Notes under the pieces: model-generated
The model's database searches: none
Told to the model about the DNA's origin: nothing
What the model saw: the letters and a program-made list of their open reading frames with translations, nothing else
In this document: in pieces, positions 17,927 to 27,241 of the stretch
Position numbering within the stretch: position 1 is the first letter of the stretch
Layout of the letters: every line of letters begins with the position of its first letter
Assembly: GCA_020354665.1 (NCBI GenBank)
Contig: CP070653.1
Coordinates: forward strand, 81,302 to 115,108
Direction of reading: 5' to 3'
Length of the DNA stretch: 33,807 bases
Origin: Burkholderiales bacterium
GTDB taxonomy: Bacteria; Pseudomonadota; Gammaproteobacteria; Burkholderiales; Burkholderiaceae_C
Made by a program: the position numbers and the translations under genes

Positions 17927-18053
17927 CGGGCGTTGATATTCCCACAGTCGTGAAACTTCCAGTCCGCTGAACGAGGACTTGACCGCCCTCAATCCGGTGC
18001 GACCCCTGCGTCGCAGAATGAAGCGAGCGGGCCGCCGCGCGGCCTGTGATGCG

Positions 18054-18767
18054 ATGAGCAACGCGACCCCCATCTTCACCGCCCGTGGCCTGACCAAGAC
18101 CTACCACACCGGCGAAGTCGACGTGCAGGCGCTGCGCAGCGTGGACCTCGACATTCACCGTGGCGAGTTCATCGTTCTGCTGGGCCCCTCGGGCAGTGGT
18201 AAGTCCACCCTGCTCAACATCCTGGGCGGGCTGGACGTGCCGACCAGTGGCGAGGTGCGCTTCGGTGACCACCGCTTGACCGGCGCGAGCGAGGACGAGC
18301 TGACCGAGTACCGGCGCGAGCACGTGGGCTTCGTGTTCCAGTTCTACAACCTGATCCCGAGTCTCACAGTGCGCGAGAACGTCGCACTCGTCACCGACAT
18401 CGTGCGCGACCCCATGTCGATCGACGAGGCGATCGACCGCGTCGGCCTGACGCCGCGGCGCGACCACTTCCCGGCGCAGTTGTCGGGCGGCGAGCAGCAG
18501 CGCGTGGCGATCGCGCGAGCGATCGTCAAGAAGCCCGAGGTGCTGCTGTGCGACGAACCCACCGGCGCGCTCGACTACACCACGGGCAAGCTGGTGCTCG
18601 AGGTCATCGAGCGCATCAACCGCGACCTCGGCACCACCGCGGTGGTAATCACCCACAACGCGGCGATCGCCGGCATGGCCGATCGCGTGATCCATCTCGG
18701 CGACGGGCGCATCGTCAGCATCGAGACGAACGAGCACAAGATCTCGCCGGCGGAGCTGTCATGGTAA
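18054..18767 (+). CDS. ABC transporter ATP-binding protein (MacB/LolD class)
   Basis: This 237-aa ATPase has Walker [10 protein letters not shown] at 44-52, Q-loop [17 protein letters not shown], signature LSGGEQQR, Walker [12 protein letters not shown] and a switch histidine in VITHN. Length and motif wording are those of the MacB/LolD class that partners FtsX-type permeases and drives export or lipid/lipoprotein handling through mechanotransmission. ATG 18054 was chosen because the frame upstream lacks similarity. The permease gene follows after about 94 bases and a periplasmic adaptor gene after that, so the three form one export system. It is divergent from the helicase gene across 127 bases. 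Confidence 0.93.
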   Translation: MSNATPIFTARGLTKTYHTGEVDVQALRSVDLDIHRGEFIVLLGPSGSGKSTLLNILGGLDVPTSGEVRFGDHRLTGASEDELTEYRREHVGFVFQFYNLIPSLTVRENVALVTDIVRDPMSIDEAIDRVGLTPRRDHFPAQLSGGEQQRVAIARAIVKKPEVLLCDEPTGALDYTTGKLVLEVIERINRDLGTTAVVITHNAAIAGMADRVIHLGDGRIVSIETNEHKISPAELSW

Positions 18768-18861
18768 CGATGACGCCCGCTGCCCCTCCCTCGCGCCGTG
18801 CTCGCGCGACAGCGAGCGCGCGGCCGGCATGCCTGCGCAGCGCTGCTTGCAGGTTCCCGCG

Positions 18862-21240
18862 ATGAAGGCACTGGACCGCAAGCTGCTGCGCGACCTGCGC
18901 CTGATGTGGAGCCAGGCACTGACGATCGCGCTGGTGGTCGCGAGCGGCGTCGGCGGCTTCATCACGACGCTGTCGGCCGTCGACTCGCTCGCTCTGGCGC
19001 GCGACCGTTTCTACGTCGAAGGCCGCTTCGCCGACGTGTTCGCGAGCGTCAAGCGCGCACCGGAGTCGCTCGTCGACGTGCTGCGCGAGATCCCTGGCGT
19101 GGCCGACGTGCAGACGACGATCGAGGCGGTGGTACGGATCGAGCTCGCGCACACGACCGATCCGGTCCTCGGCCAGTTGATCGGCGTGGACCGGCGGCAC
19201 CCGCCCCGGCTGAATCGTGTGACGACACGCACCGGCGCCGGTCTCGCTGACGCCGCGTTCGCCGCTCCGCGCACCGACGGTGCGATCCCGGCGCTGGTAT
19301 CCGAGGCCTTCGCGCAGGCGCACGGTCTGCAGCGCGGGGCGCGGCTGTCGGCACTGATCAACGGCAAGAAGCGCACGCTGGTCGTCGCGGGCCACGCGCT
19401 GTCGCCCGAGTACATCTTTGCCGCGCTCTTCGGCATGCCCGACCAACGCGGCTTCGGCGTGTTCTGGGTCGATCAGGAGACGCTCGCCGCCGCATACGAC
19501 ATGGAGGGCGCGTTCAACCGTGTTGCCGTCAGGCTCGCGCCGGGTGCGGAGGCGGCGCCGGTGATGGACGCACTGACTCGGCGACTGACACGCTACGGCG
19601 GCCGGGAGGCGATCGCACGCGAAGACCAGACGTCGCACGCGATGCTCGAAAACGAGATCAAGGAGCAGCACGTGATGGGCACGGTGCTACCGTCGATCTT
19701 CCTCGGCGTGGCGGCCTTCCTGCTCAATGTCGTGGTGTCGCGCCTGGTGGCCACCCAGCGCGAGCAGATCGCCGCGCTGAAGGCGCTCGGCTACCCGAAC
19801 CGGTCGATCGCACTGCATTACCTCAAGCTGGTGCTGGCGATCGTCGCCCTGGGCGCTGTGCTTGGCGTCTGGCTGGGCGACCGGCTGGGCACGATGCTCA
19901 CGGGGCTGTATGCGGAGTTCTTCCGGTTCCCAACCTTCGAGCACCGCATCGCACCGTGGCTGCTGCTGGTGAGCGTCTCGCTCGCGGTCGTGACTGCGGT
20001 CCTCGGCACGGTCAACGCGATCATCGCCACCGTGCGTCTCGCGCCCGCCGAGGCGATGCGCCCGCCCGCCCCCGGCCGCTACCGACGTACCGTGCTCGAG
20101 CGCCTGGGTGTACGCGGCCTGGCGCCGGCCGTGCGGATGATCCTGCGCAACATGGAACGGCGGCCGGTGCGAACCTCGCTGTCGATCGCCGGCGTCGCAG
20201 CGGCGGTGGCAATCGTCGTGATGGGCAACTTCTTCCGCGACGCGATCGAGTTCATCATCGACACGCAGTTCAACCTCGGCATGCGCAGCGACGTCGCGGT
20301 GTGGACCACCGAGGCCGTGCCGCACAGCGCACGCCACGAGCTCGAGCACATTCCCGGCGTGACGATCGTCGAGTCGACACGCTTCGTGCCGGTCACGCTG
20401 AGCAACGGACACCGGCGTGAGCGCAGCCAGATCCGCGGCTATGCAGCGCAGCCCGAGCTATGGCGCATCATCGACGTCGACAACCGCGAGACCCGTCCCG
20501 AAGACGACGGCCTGGTGCTCACCGACCGGCTGGCCGACAAGCTCGGCGTGCGCGTTGGCGACCATGTGCGCGTCGAGGTGCTCGAGGGCAAGACACGCAC
20601 GCTCGAGCTGCCGGTGGACGCGACGGTGCGCGAGATGATGGGACTGAACGCGTACATGAACCGTGAGGCGCTCAATCGCGCACTCGGCGAAGGCGATCTG
20701 GCCACTGGCTTCGTCATCGCGGTCGAGCGCGGCAGCGAGGCCGAGTTGCTCGAAGCGACACGGCAGATGCCGCGCGTGGCGGGCGCTTTCAGCAAATCGA
20801 CGATGCTACGCAACATGGAGGAGATCAGCGCGCGCAACATCCGCATCATGAGCACGGTGCTGACGATGTTTGCTGCGGTGATCGCGGTCGGCGTGGTCTA
20901 CAACAACGCGCGCATCGCGCTCGCCGAACGCACGTGGGAGCTGGCCAGTCTGCGCGTGCTGGGTTTCACGCGCGCCGAGGTGTCGGCGCTGTTGCTGGGC
21001 GAGATGGCGATCGGCATCGCGATCGCGCTGCCGCTGGGCATGCTGCTCGGCGACGCGCTGGTGCACACGATGGTGGGCCTGCTGAAGTCCGACCAGTTCT
21101 TCTTCCCGGTGGTGATCCGCGCGCGCACCTATGCCTGGGCGGCGATCTGCGTGCTGGCAGCAGGCATTGCGAGCGCGCTGGTCGTGCGCCGGCGCATCGA
21201 TCGGCTCGACATGATCGCGGCATTGAAGACGCGGGAGTGA
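18862..21240 (+). CDS. FtsX-family ABC transporter permease
   Basis: This 792-aa inner-membrane protein starts with a membrane segment (about residues 14-38). A large periplasmic domain follows, then a three-segment FtsX block at about 275-400. A second periplasmic domain precedes a terminal three-segment FtsX block at about 660-785. The duplicated plan is that of large MacB/LolC-like permeases without a fused ATPase. ATG 18862 gives MKALDRKLLRDLRLMWSQ, a normal cytoplasmic start; ATG 18829 is also in frame. It pairs with the ATPase just upstream and with the membrane-fusion protein 30 bases downstream. The set resembles MacAB or DevBCA exporters. The substrate is not readable from sequence, and no outer-membrane factor gene is in the window. 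Confidence 0.9.
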   Translation: MKALDRKLLRDLRLMWSQALTIALVVASGVGGFITTLSAVDSLALARDRFYVEGRFADVFASVKRAPESLVDVLREIPGVADVQTTIEAVVRIELAHTTDPVLGQLIGVDRRHPPRLNRVTTRTGAGLADAAFAAPRTDGAIPALVSEAFAQAHGLQRGARLSALINGKKRTLVVAGHALSPEYIFAALFGMPDQRGFGVFWVDQETLAAAYDMEGAFNRVAVRLAPGAEAAPVMDALTRRLTRYGGREAIAREDQTSHAMLENEIKEQHVMGTVLPSIFLGVAAFLLNVVVSRLVATQREQIAALKALGYPNRSIALHYLKLVLAIVALGAVLGVWLGDRLGTMLTGLYAEFFRFPTFEHRIAPWLLLVSVSLAVVTAVLGTVNAIIATVRLAPAEAMRPPAPGRYRRTVLERLGVRGLAPAVRMILRNMERRPVRTSLSIAGVAAAVAIVVMGNFFRDAIEFIIDTQFNLGMRSDVAVWTTEAVPHSARHELEHIPGVTIVESTRFVPVTLSNGHRRERSQIRGYAAQPELWRIIDVDNRETRPEDDGLVLTDRLADKLGVRVGDHVRVEVLEGKTRTLELPVDATVREMMGLNAYMNREALNRALGEGDLATGFVIAVERGSEAELLEATRQMPRVAGAFSKSTMLRNMEEISARNIRIMSTVLTMFAAVIAVGVVYNNARIALAERTWELASLRVLGFTRAEVSALLLGEMAIGIAIALPLGMLLGDALVHTMVGLLKSDQFFFPVVIRARTYAWAAICVLAAGIASALVVRRRIDRLDMIAALKTRE

Positions 21241-21270
21241 GCGCGGCGACCACGGACACGAAGACGACGC

Positions 21271-22479
21271 ATGAAAAAGAAGACTTGGATCTACGCAGGC
21301 GCCACGGCCGTCGCGCTGGCCGCGGCATTGATCTGGTCGTTTGCCCCGCGTCCGATCGAGGTCGAGGTCGCGACCGCGACCGAAGGCACGTTCGAGACGA
21401 CGATCGACGAGGATGGCAAGACGCGCCTGCGCGAGCGCTATACGGTGTCTGCGCCGCTGGCCGGCCGGCTGACACGTATCACGCTACACGCCGGCGATGC
21501 GGTGCAGGCTGGCGCCGTGGTGGCTTGGCTGCAGCCCGCTTACGCACCGATGCTCGACGACCGCACACGGCGCGAGCAGCAGGCTCGCGTAGACACCGCG
21601 CAGGAGCGCGTCAAGCTGGCCGGCGCGCGCATCGAGCGGGCGCGCGTCGCGCTGCAGCAGGCGCAGAACGACCTGCGGCGCAACGAGCAGCTGGCCGCGC
21701 AGGGATTCGTCTCCGATACGCAGCTCGACAACAGCCGGCTCGCCACGGAGGCTGCACAACGCGAACTCGACTCGGCGCGGCAAGACCAGCGGGTATCCGA
21801 AGCCTCGCTCGTCGAGGCGCGAGCGGCGTTGCTTGCGGTGCGCAGCCCGACCGTGCCGGGTGCGACGCCGCGTGACTTCGCGGTGCGCTCGCCGGTGGCG
21901 GGCCGGGTGCTTCGCGTGATGCAGGAAAGCGAGGGCATGGTCGCGATCGGCGCGCCGTTGCTCGAGGTTGGCGACACTGCGCAACTCGAGATCGTCGCCG
22001 AACTGTTGACCATCGATGCGTTGCAACTCAAGCCGGGCACGCCGGTGCGCATCGAGCGCTGGGGCGGTGCCGGGACGTTGCAGGGACGGGTGCGACTGGT
22101 CGAACCGGGGGCATTCACCAAGGTCTCCGCACTGGGTGTCGAGGAACAACGCGTCAACGTGCTGGTCGACATCACCAGCGACCCGCAGCAGTGGCGCGCG
22201 CTGGGTGACGGCTATCGCGTCAGCCTGCAGTTCGTGACACTTGCGCTCGACCAGGCGCTGCGCGTTCCGGTGAGCGCGGTGTTCCCGCAGCCCCAGGCCG
22301 CCGGCATGGCGGTGTTCGTCGTCCACGAAGGCCGGGCGCGCCTGACGCCGGTGGACGTCGGCGGGCGCAACGGCAGCACGGCGTGGATCAGGAGCGGCCT
22401 CGAGAGCGGAACGACCGTGATCGTCTATCCGCCGTCGACGGTCAGCAACGGCGCGCGAGTCAAGCCCCGCAAGGACTGA
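21271..22479 (+). CDS. HlyD/MacA-type periplasmic adaptor (membrane-fusion) protein
   Basis: This 402-aa protein has an N-terminal anchor (residues about 6-26), then a barrel-sandwich half (VSAPLAGRLTRITLHAGDAV). An Ala/Arg/Gln-rich alpha-helical coiled-coil hairpin covers about residues 95-195, and a second lipoyl-like half (VRSPVAGRVLRVMQESEG) and beta-barrel strands follow. This is the standard adaptor plan linking an inner-membrane exporter to an outer-membrane channel. It starts 30 bases after the permease stop and completes the ATPase-permease-adaptor operon. In MacAB-type operons the adaptor usually comes first; here it is last. The transported substrate is unknown. Confidence 0.9.
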   Translation: MKKKTWIYAGATAVALAAALIWSFAPRPIEVEVATATEGTFETTIDEDGKTRLRERYTVSAPLAGRLTRITLHAGDAVQAGAVVAWLQPAYAPMLDDRTRREQQARVDTAQERVKLAGARIERARVALQQAQNDLRRNEQLAAQGFVSDTQLDNSRLATEAAQRELDSARQDQRVSEASLVEARAALLAVRSPTVPGATPRDFAVRSPVAGRVLRVMQESEGMVAIGAPLLEVGDTAQLEIVAELLTIDALQLKPGTPVRIERWGGAGTLQGRVRLVEPGAFTKVSALGVEEQRVNVLVDITSDPQQWRALGDGYRVSLQFVTLALDQALRVPVSAVFPQPQAAGMAVFVVHEGRARLTPVDVGGRNGSTAWIRSGLESGTTVIVYPPSTVSNGARVKPRKD

Positions 22480-22547
22480 CGGGAACGGGGTCTTGGTGTC
22501 TGCGGCGCGTACCACGGCGCCGCTATGCTGCCGGCCATGTCGAAGAT

Positions 22548-22552
22548 GGAGG
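22548..22552 (+). promoter_or_regulatory. ribosome binding site deciding the M48 protease start
   Basis: GGAGG lies five bases before a GTG at 22558. Three upstream in-frame ATGs (22525, 22537, 22546) lack such a site and would add residues ahead of an otherwise perfect lipoprotein signal. Confidence 0.6.
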
Positions 22553-22557
22553 TTCGC

Positions 22558-24051
22558 GTGCGATCGAAGCTCTTGACGCTGGCCGTCGCGGCCACGCTGC
22601 TCAGCGCCTGCGCGACAACCACGGTCACGAACCCGGTGACCGGGCGCGCCGAGCGCACGGTGATGGATATCCCGACCGAGATCGCCGAGGGTCGCAAGGC
22701 GCACCAGCAGGTGCTGGCCGAATACGGCGTGGTCGACGATGCGCGGCTGCAGGCCTATGTCAATGACCTCGGGCAGAAGCTCGCCGGCCACTCGCACCGC
22801 AGCGAGCTCAACTGGACCTTCACCGTGCTCGACAGCCCCGAGATCAACGCCTTCGCGCTGCCCGGCGGCTTCGTCTACGTGACGCGCGGCATCATGGCCT
22901 ACATGGACAGCGAGGCCGATCTGGCCGGCGTGATCGGCCACGAAATCGGTCACGTCACCGCGCGCCACGGTGCGCAGCGCGCGACCCGCCAGCAGGCGGC
23001 CGGGCTGGGAGTGCTCGCGGCCACGGTGCTCGGCGTGCTGGTCGAGGCCGCCGGTGTCGGTGGTGCGACCGACCTGGCGAGCCAGGTCTCGCAGGTCGCG
23101 GCGGCGGGCTACATCGCCTCATACAGCCGTGACCAGGAATCGGAAGCCGACCGCCTCGGTGCCGAGTACCTGGCGCGCAGCCACTACGACCCGAGCAACA
23201 TGGTCGACGTGATCGGCGTGCTCAAAGACCAGGAGCGGTTTGCCGCCGACGTCGCGCGCGCCGAAGGCCGGAGCGCGTCGTCGGGTGCCAACTGGCTGTC
23301 TTCGCATCCGAGCAACGACCAGCGCCTGCGCGATATCCGCCGCACCGCCGCCGGCTACAAGGGCGATTACAGCGACGACGGGCCCGCGCGCTACCAGCAA
23401 GCGATCAATGGCATGACTTTCGGCGAGAGCCGTGAGCAGGGCGTGACGCGGGGCCGCAACTTCTACCACGAGCCGCTGGGCATCGCGCTGACCGCACCGG
23501 ACGGCTGGCAGATCGGCAACTCGCAGGAGGCGATCACGGTGGTCAACGAAGCACGCGACGCCGGGCTGGTGATCAAGCTGGTGCCGCCGCAGGTGGGCGC
23601 CACGCACGACGAGATCTTGCGCAATGTGTTCAAGCCGACCGGTGGTCGCGTCGAGCGCAGCACGATCAACGGGCTGGCAGCGACCCGCTTCGAGGGCACG
23701 GTACGCAACCCGCAGGGGCAGTCGCGATCGGTGGTGGCCACCGTCGTCAGCGGCCCGGCCAGCCGCAACTACCTGATGCTCTACGCCGCGCGTGACGCGG
23801 CAGCGCTGCGGCGATCGGCTGCGGCGATGAACGAAGCCGAGCACTCGTTTCGGCCGCTCAGTGCAGCGGACCGTGCCGCTGCACGTCCCTGGGCCGTGCG
23901 TGTCGTGCCCTATCCGCGCGGCGGCTTCGCCGAGCTCGCGCGGCGCTCACCGCTGCCCGATCGCGCCGAGGCGCAGCTGCGCGTGCTCAATGGCGTCTAC
24001 TTGGATGGCCGGGAGCCCCGTTTGGGCGAACCGGTCAAGATGATCGAGTAG
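22558..24051 (+). CDS. M48 family metalloprotease, lipoprotein
   Basis: This 497-aa protein starts with a lipoprotein signal MRSKLLTLAVAATLLSAC, with the lipidated cysteine at C18. The zinc site is HEIGH at 128-132 with the third ligand E196 in ESEADRLG. The blocks LPGGFVYVTRGIM and SHPSNDQRL are typical of BepA/YfgC-like M48 proteases, which act in the periplasm on outer-membrane assembly. Unlike BepA, the C-terminal half (from about residue 290) shows no obvious TPR repeats. It carries a region (about 310-430) that looks like a separate alpha/beta domain, seen in other proteobacterial M48 lipoproteins. GTG 22558 was chosen from the GGAGG spacing. The last 17 bases overlap the convergent DUF429 gene. 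Confidence 0.9.
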   Translation: MRSKLLTLAVAATLLSACATTTVTNPVTGRAERTVMDIPTEIAEGRKAHQQVLAEYGVVDDARLQAYVNDLGQKLAGHSHRSELNWTFTVLDSPEINAFALPGGFVYVTRGIMAYMDSEADLAGVIGHEIGHVTARHGAQRATRQQAAGLGVLAATVLGVLVEAAGVGGATDLASQVSQVAAAGYIASYSRDQESEADRLGAEYLARSHYDPSNMVDVIGVLKDQERFAADVARAEGRSASSGANWLSSHPSNDQRLRDIRRTAAGYKGDYSDDGPARYQQAINGMTFGESREQGVTRGRNFYHEPLGIALTAPDGWQIGNSQEAITVVNEARDAGLVIKLVPPQVGATHDEILRNVFKPTGGRVERSTINGLAATRFEGTVRNPQGQSRSVVATVVSGPASRNYLMLYAARDAAALRRSAAAMNEAEHSFRPLSAADRAAARPWAVRVVPYPRGGFAELARRSPLPDRAEAQLRVLNGVYLDGREPRLGEPVKMIE

Positions 24052-24919
24052 GCGCCTCCACGTCTTCGACCAGGGCGGGCCGTCCGCCGCTGTCAGCCGC
24101 GCCCCACGGCGCACTGACGATCCAGCCTTCGAGCGGGTCGACAATCGGCGGCAGGCCGTAGTTGGGTTGCGTGCTCGCCCACGCGGCCTGCACCAGGCAC
24201 AGCACGGCGTCGAGCCGGTCGCCGGAGGCGTCGGCGACGAGCGCCTCGCGCTGCGCTTGGACGAGTGAGAGCCGCAGGCCGAGCCGGCTGCGTCCCGCCT
24301 CGAGCGCATCGAGCAGATCGGTGCGCGCACTCCGGCGCTCGGCGGTTTGCTTGCGACGCTCGTCACTCTTGTACGAGCGGCGGCCGATCAGCTCGCGCGC
24401 GAGCAGGCCGGGGTAGGCTTCCAGCGCGACGCGCTGCCGATCGCCCTCGTGCAGCGCAGGCAGTTGCACGCCCGCGTCGATCAGCCGCGGCGCGCCGGCG
24501 TGCAGCATCCACGCCACCGGCGGGTTGACCCACTTCATCGACGGCGAGGAGCCGGCCGGGCCGTCGCAGACGCGATGCGCGAACTTGCGCCCGGCCGGCC
24601 GTGCCGCGCAGAACGCCGTAAAGGCGGCGCGGATCTCGTCGCGCGACAGTGCTGCGTAGTGCGCGATCAGCGCGGCCCAGCACTGCGGCCAACCGAGCTC
24701 GACCACCAGCTCGCGCGGCAGGCCGAACGGGAAATCCAGCGCCGCGAGCCAGCGGCCCGGTTCGCGCAGCACGCGATCGAACGCCGCGAGGTCGGTCAGC
24801 GCATCGAGCGCGTCGAGCCGCACCTGCGAGCCGTCGAGCCGGCCGCGCGCCACCGTGATCGGCTTGGCGCGTCGGGGTGCACTCGTGAAGTCCACGCCGA
24901 GCAGCGACCCTTCGTTCAT
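24035..24919 (-). CDS. DUF429 domain protein
   Basis: This 294-aa protein begins GVDFTSAPRRAKPITVA, where the Asp after Gly-Val fits the first acidic residue of the RNase H-like fold proposed for DUF429. It continues with LDFPFGLPRELV, a PSMKWVNPPVAWMLHAG block, LEAYPGLLARELIG with a YKSD motif, and ASGDRLDAVLCLVQAAWA near the end, where another acidic residue sits. No substrate is known for the family, and nuclease activity is only a structural inference. The gene is convergent with, and overlaps by 17 bases, the M48 protease gene. It has no membrane segment or signal. Confidence 0.85.
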   Translation of the reverse strand: MNEGSLLGVDFTSAPRRAKPITVARGRLDGSQVRLDALDALTDLAAFDRVLREPGRWLAALDFPFGLPRELVVELGWPQCWAALIAHYAALSRDEIRAAFTAFCAARPAGRKFAHRVCDGPAGSSPSMKWVNPPVAWMLHAGAPRLIDAGVQLPALHEGDRQRVALEAYPGLLARELIGRRSYKSDERRKQTAERRSARTDLLDALEAGRSRLGLRLSLVQAQREALVADASGDRLDAVLCLVQAAWASTQPNYGLPPIVDPLEGWIVSAPWGAADSGGRPALVEDVEAPTRSS

Positions 24920-24968
24920 GGCTCGAATTTTGACCTCGCCTCGCCGATGATGTCGCTACGATCGACGC

Positions 24969-25151
24969 ATGTCGCGCCGTTGGCGTCGCTGGCTCTGGAT
25001 CGTTTTGGCCGTCGTGCTCGGCGTGCTGCTCACGCTGGCGGTGGGCGTTCGCCTGGGAGCCCGGCAGCTGCAGCCGCAGACGGCGGTCGCACCCGGCCCC
25101 GGTCTGACGGTTGGCGCGGTCGAGATCGGTTCGATCGGCGCCAAGCCCTGA
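24969..25151 (+). CDS. small hypothetical membrane protein, 60 aa
   Basis: The ORF encodes MSRRWRRWLWIVLAVV..., a positively charged start followed by one hydrophobic helix (about residues 8-27) and a polar, Pro/Gly-rich tail. That is the look of a single-pass inner-membrane protein with its tail outside. It fills the gap between the divergent DUF429 gene and the convergent DUF364 gene. No clear Shine-Dalgarno is present. A TTGACC at 24930-24935 and TACGAT at 24957-24962 could be promoter parts, but the 21-base spacing is too long. I recognise no family. It may be a real small gene or chance. Confidence 0.4.
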   Translation: MSRRWRRWLWIVLAVVLGVLLTLAVGVRLGARQLQPQTAVAPGPGLTVGAVEIGSIGAKP

Positions 25152-25232
25152 GGGCGTGCTGAAGGCTGTGCTGACGTGTCGCGCGAGTTGCCGGTGCCGC
25201 AGCGCACGGTCGCGGCGGCGACGCGGGCACGG

Positions 25233-26087
25233 TCACCGCCGTCGCGCGCGCGCCTGGATCAGTGCATCAAGCCCCGTGTAGATCGCCCGCTCGAGCGCGA
25301 ACTTGCGCGCGTGGCGTCCCCACGGTGTACCCGCCGCAAGCGCACGCTTGAAACCTTCCGCGTCCTCGATCCACGCGCCGCCCATCAGCGTGACGCCACG
25401 CGCGAACAGCGGGTCGGGCAGGCAGCTCGCGCCCGGACCGATCATCGCGAAGGCCCGCGCGTTGCGGCAGTGCGCGAGCACGGCATCGAGTGTGTCGTTG
25501 AGCAGTACCGTGCTCGTCGACAGCACCTTGTCGCACGCCTCGAGCGCCGCCGGATCGAGGGTGATGTGAAAATCGTCGCGCGCGCCGGCGAGTTCGCTCT
25601 TGAGCTCGAGCACGGTCAACCGCGCACCGCGCGCGGTCACCTGCTTCACCAGCGGCGGGAAGAAGCCGACCATGCCGATGTGCTCGCCCGGCTGCGGGTC
25701 GAGTCCGCCGATCGAGTCGACGGCGTCCGGCGGCGCGTAGCCAACGCGGTCGAACACATGGCGCGTCAGCGCGTTGACCGCGGCGAACCCGACGGTTCGA
25801 CGCACGCCGTCCCCGGCTGCCCACCAGTGGGCCACTTCGAGCGCATCGGCGCCGAGCAAGCGCTCGCCGTGCGCTCCGGCCACCAGCGCGTCGAGCGCGC
25901 CGTCGAGGAGCACGTAGCTCAGTCCAAGCGAGCCGTCGTCGAGCTCGAGCGCGCCGAACTCGCCATCCTTGGTGCCGTCCCATGGGGTGGGCGGCAGGTG
26001 CAGCGCGCGCACCTTCGGCGCGCCGTGTCCGGCGAGCGCGCGCTCGAGCAGCGCAATCACGTCCGCAGCGACTGGCCGCGCGCCCAC
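25233..26087 (-). CDS. DUF4213/DUF364 (Rossmann-like, putative metal-chelation) domain protein
   Basis: This 284-aa protein is read here as starting at GTG 26087, four bases beyond the original ald stop. The N-terminal part resembles DUF4213. The C-terminal part, with GMVGFFPPLVKQV, LELKSELAG, STSTVLLNDTLD and MIGPGASCLPDPLFARGV, resembles the DUF364 Rossmann-like domain proposed to chelate heavy metals. The function is unproven. In the present sequence a one-base loss in ald removes the intervening stop, so one continuous 657-aa frame runs from ald into this gene. It may still be made from its own GTG. No strong Shine-Dalgarno is visible, so it was probably coupled to ald translation. Confidence 0.8.
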   Translation of the reverse strand: MGARPVAADVIALLERALAGHGAPKVRALHLPPTPWDGTKDGEFGALELDDGSLGLSYVLLDGALDALVAGAHGERLLGADALEVAHWWAAGDGVRRTVGFAAVNALTRHVFDRVGYAPPDAVDSIGGLDPQPGEHIGMVGFFPPLVKQVTARGARLTVLELKSELAGARDDFHITLDPAALEACDKVLSTSTVLLNDTLDAVLAHCRNARAFAMIGPGASCLPDPLFARGVTLMGGAWIEDAEGFKRALAAGTPWGRHARKFALERAIYTGLDALIQARARRR

Positions 26088-26091
26088 CGTC

Positions 26092-27206
26092 TCAGGCGAT
26101 CGCCGTATCGGCGTCGACCCAGGCGTAGCCCAGCGCATGGGCCACCTCGGCATTGGTGACCTGCCGCGGCAGACGTTCAGCCCATCCTTCAGGTGCGGGT
26201 CGGCACGCAGCGCGGCCTGCCAGCCCAGGTCGGCGACCTTGAGCACGAACGGCAGCGTGACGTTGTTCAGCGCGTAGGCCGAGGTGCGCGGCACCGCGCC
26301 CGGCATGTTGGCCACGCCGTAGTGCACCACGCCATCGACCAGGTAGGTCGGCTCGGCATGGGTCGTCACCCGCGACGTTTCGACGCAGCCACCCTGGTCG
26401 ATCGACACGTCGACGATCACCGCGCCCTGCTTCATCCGTGAAACGACGTCGCGAGTCACCAGCCGCGGCGCGGCCGCGCCGGCGACGAGCACTGCACCGA
26501 TCACCAGGTCGGCCTGCAGCACCTGGTGCTCGATCGCCGCCTGCTGCGCGTGCACCGTCACCACGCGCGCACCGAATTGCTGTTCAAGGCGCCGCAGCGC
26601 GTCGACGTTGCGGTCGAGGACGACCACGTGCGCACCGCTGCCCACTGCCATGCGCGCCGCATTGGCGCCGACGACGCCGGCGCCGAGGATCACCACCCGC
26701 GCCGGCGGTACGCCGGGCACGCCACCGAGCAGGATGCCCATGCCGCCCTGTGCACGCAGCAGGCAGTGCTCGCCCACCTGGATCGACAGGCGGCCGGCGA
26801 CTTCGGACATCGGCGCGAGCAGCGGCAGGCCGCCGCCGGGTTGCGTCACCGTCTCGTAGGCGATGCACACCGCGCCGCTGCGCACCAGGTCCGCGCACTG
26901 CGCGGGGTCGGGCGCGAGGTGCAGGTAGGTGAACAGGATCTGCTCGGGCCGCAGCATCGCGCGCTCGGGCGCCTGTGGTTCCTTGACCTTGACGATCAGC
27001 TGCGCGCGATCGAACACCTCGGCCCCCTCGCCGGCAATCACGGCGCCCGCGGCCTGGTAGAGCGCGTCCGTCGCGCCGATGCCGGCGCCGGCGCCGGTCT
27101 CGACGAGCACCTCGTGTCCGTGCATGACCAGCTCACGCACCGACGACGGTGTGAGACCGACGCGGTATTCGTGCACCTTGATCTCTTTGGGGACGCCAAT
27201 CAACAT
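26092..27206 (-). pseudogene. ald: alanine dehydrogenase with a single-base deletion near the 3' end
   Basis: Residues 1-348 match NAD-dependent alanine dehydrogenase, which interconverts L-alanine and pyruvate plus ammonia. The N-terminus MLIGVPKEIKVHEYRVGLTP, K75 in VKVKEP, H96 in TYLHLAPD and the Rossmann block [16 protein letters not shown] are all typical. After G348 (codon 26165-26163) the frame breaks. Adding one base at 26161-26163 restores VTNAEVAHALGYAWVDAD and a TGA at 26092-26094, giving exactly 371 residues, the family's usual length. As written, the frame instead reads through into the DUF364 gene. Either the assembly has an error or the strain has a real mutation that replaces the last 23 residues. 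Activity could survive. The Na/Pi transporter gene lies 35 bases upstream. Confidence 0.85.
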
Positions 27207-27241
27207 CGCACGCTCCTCCTGGGCAACATGACTCCCCGCGG

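Noticed and set aside
24930-24962. TTGACC and TACGAT as a promoter for the 60-aa membrane ORF.
   Set aside because: The 21-base spacing is too long for a standard sigma-70 promoter.
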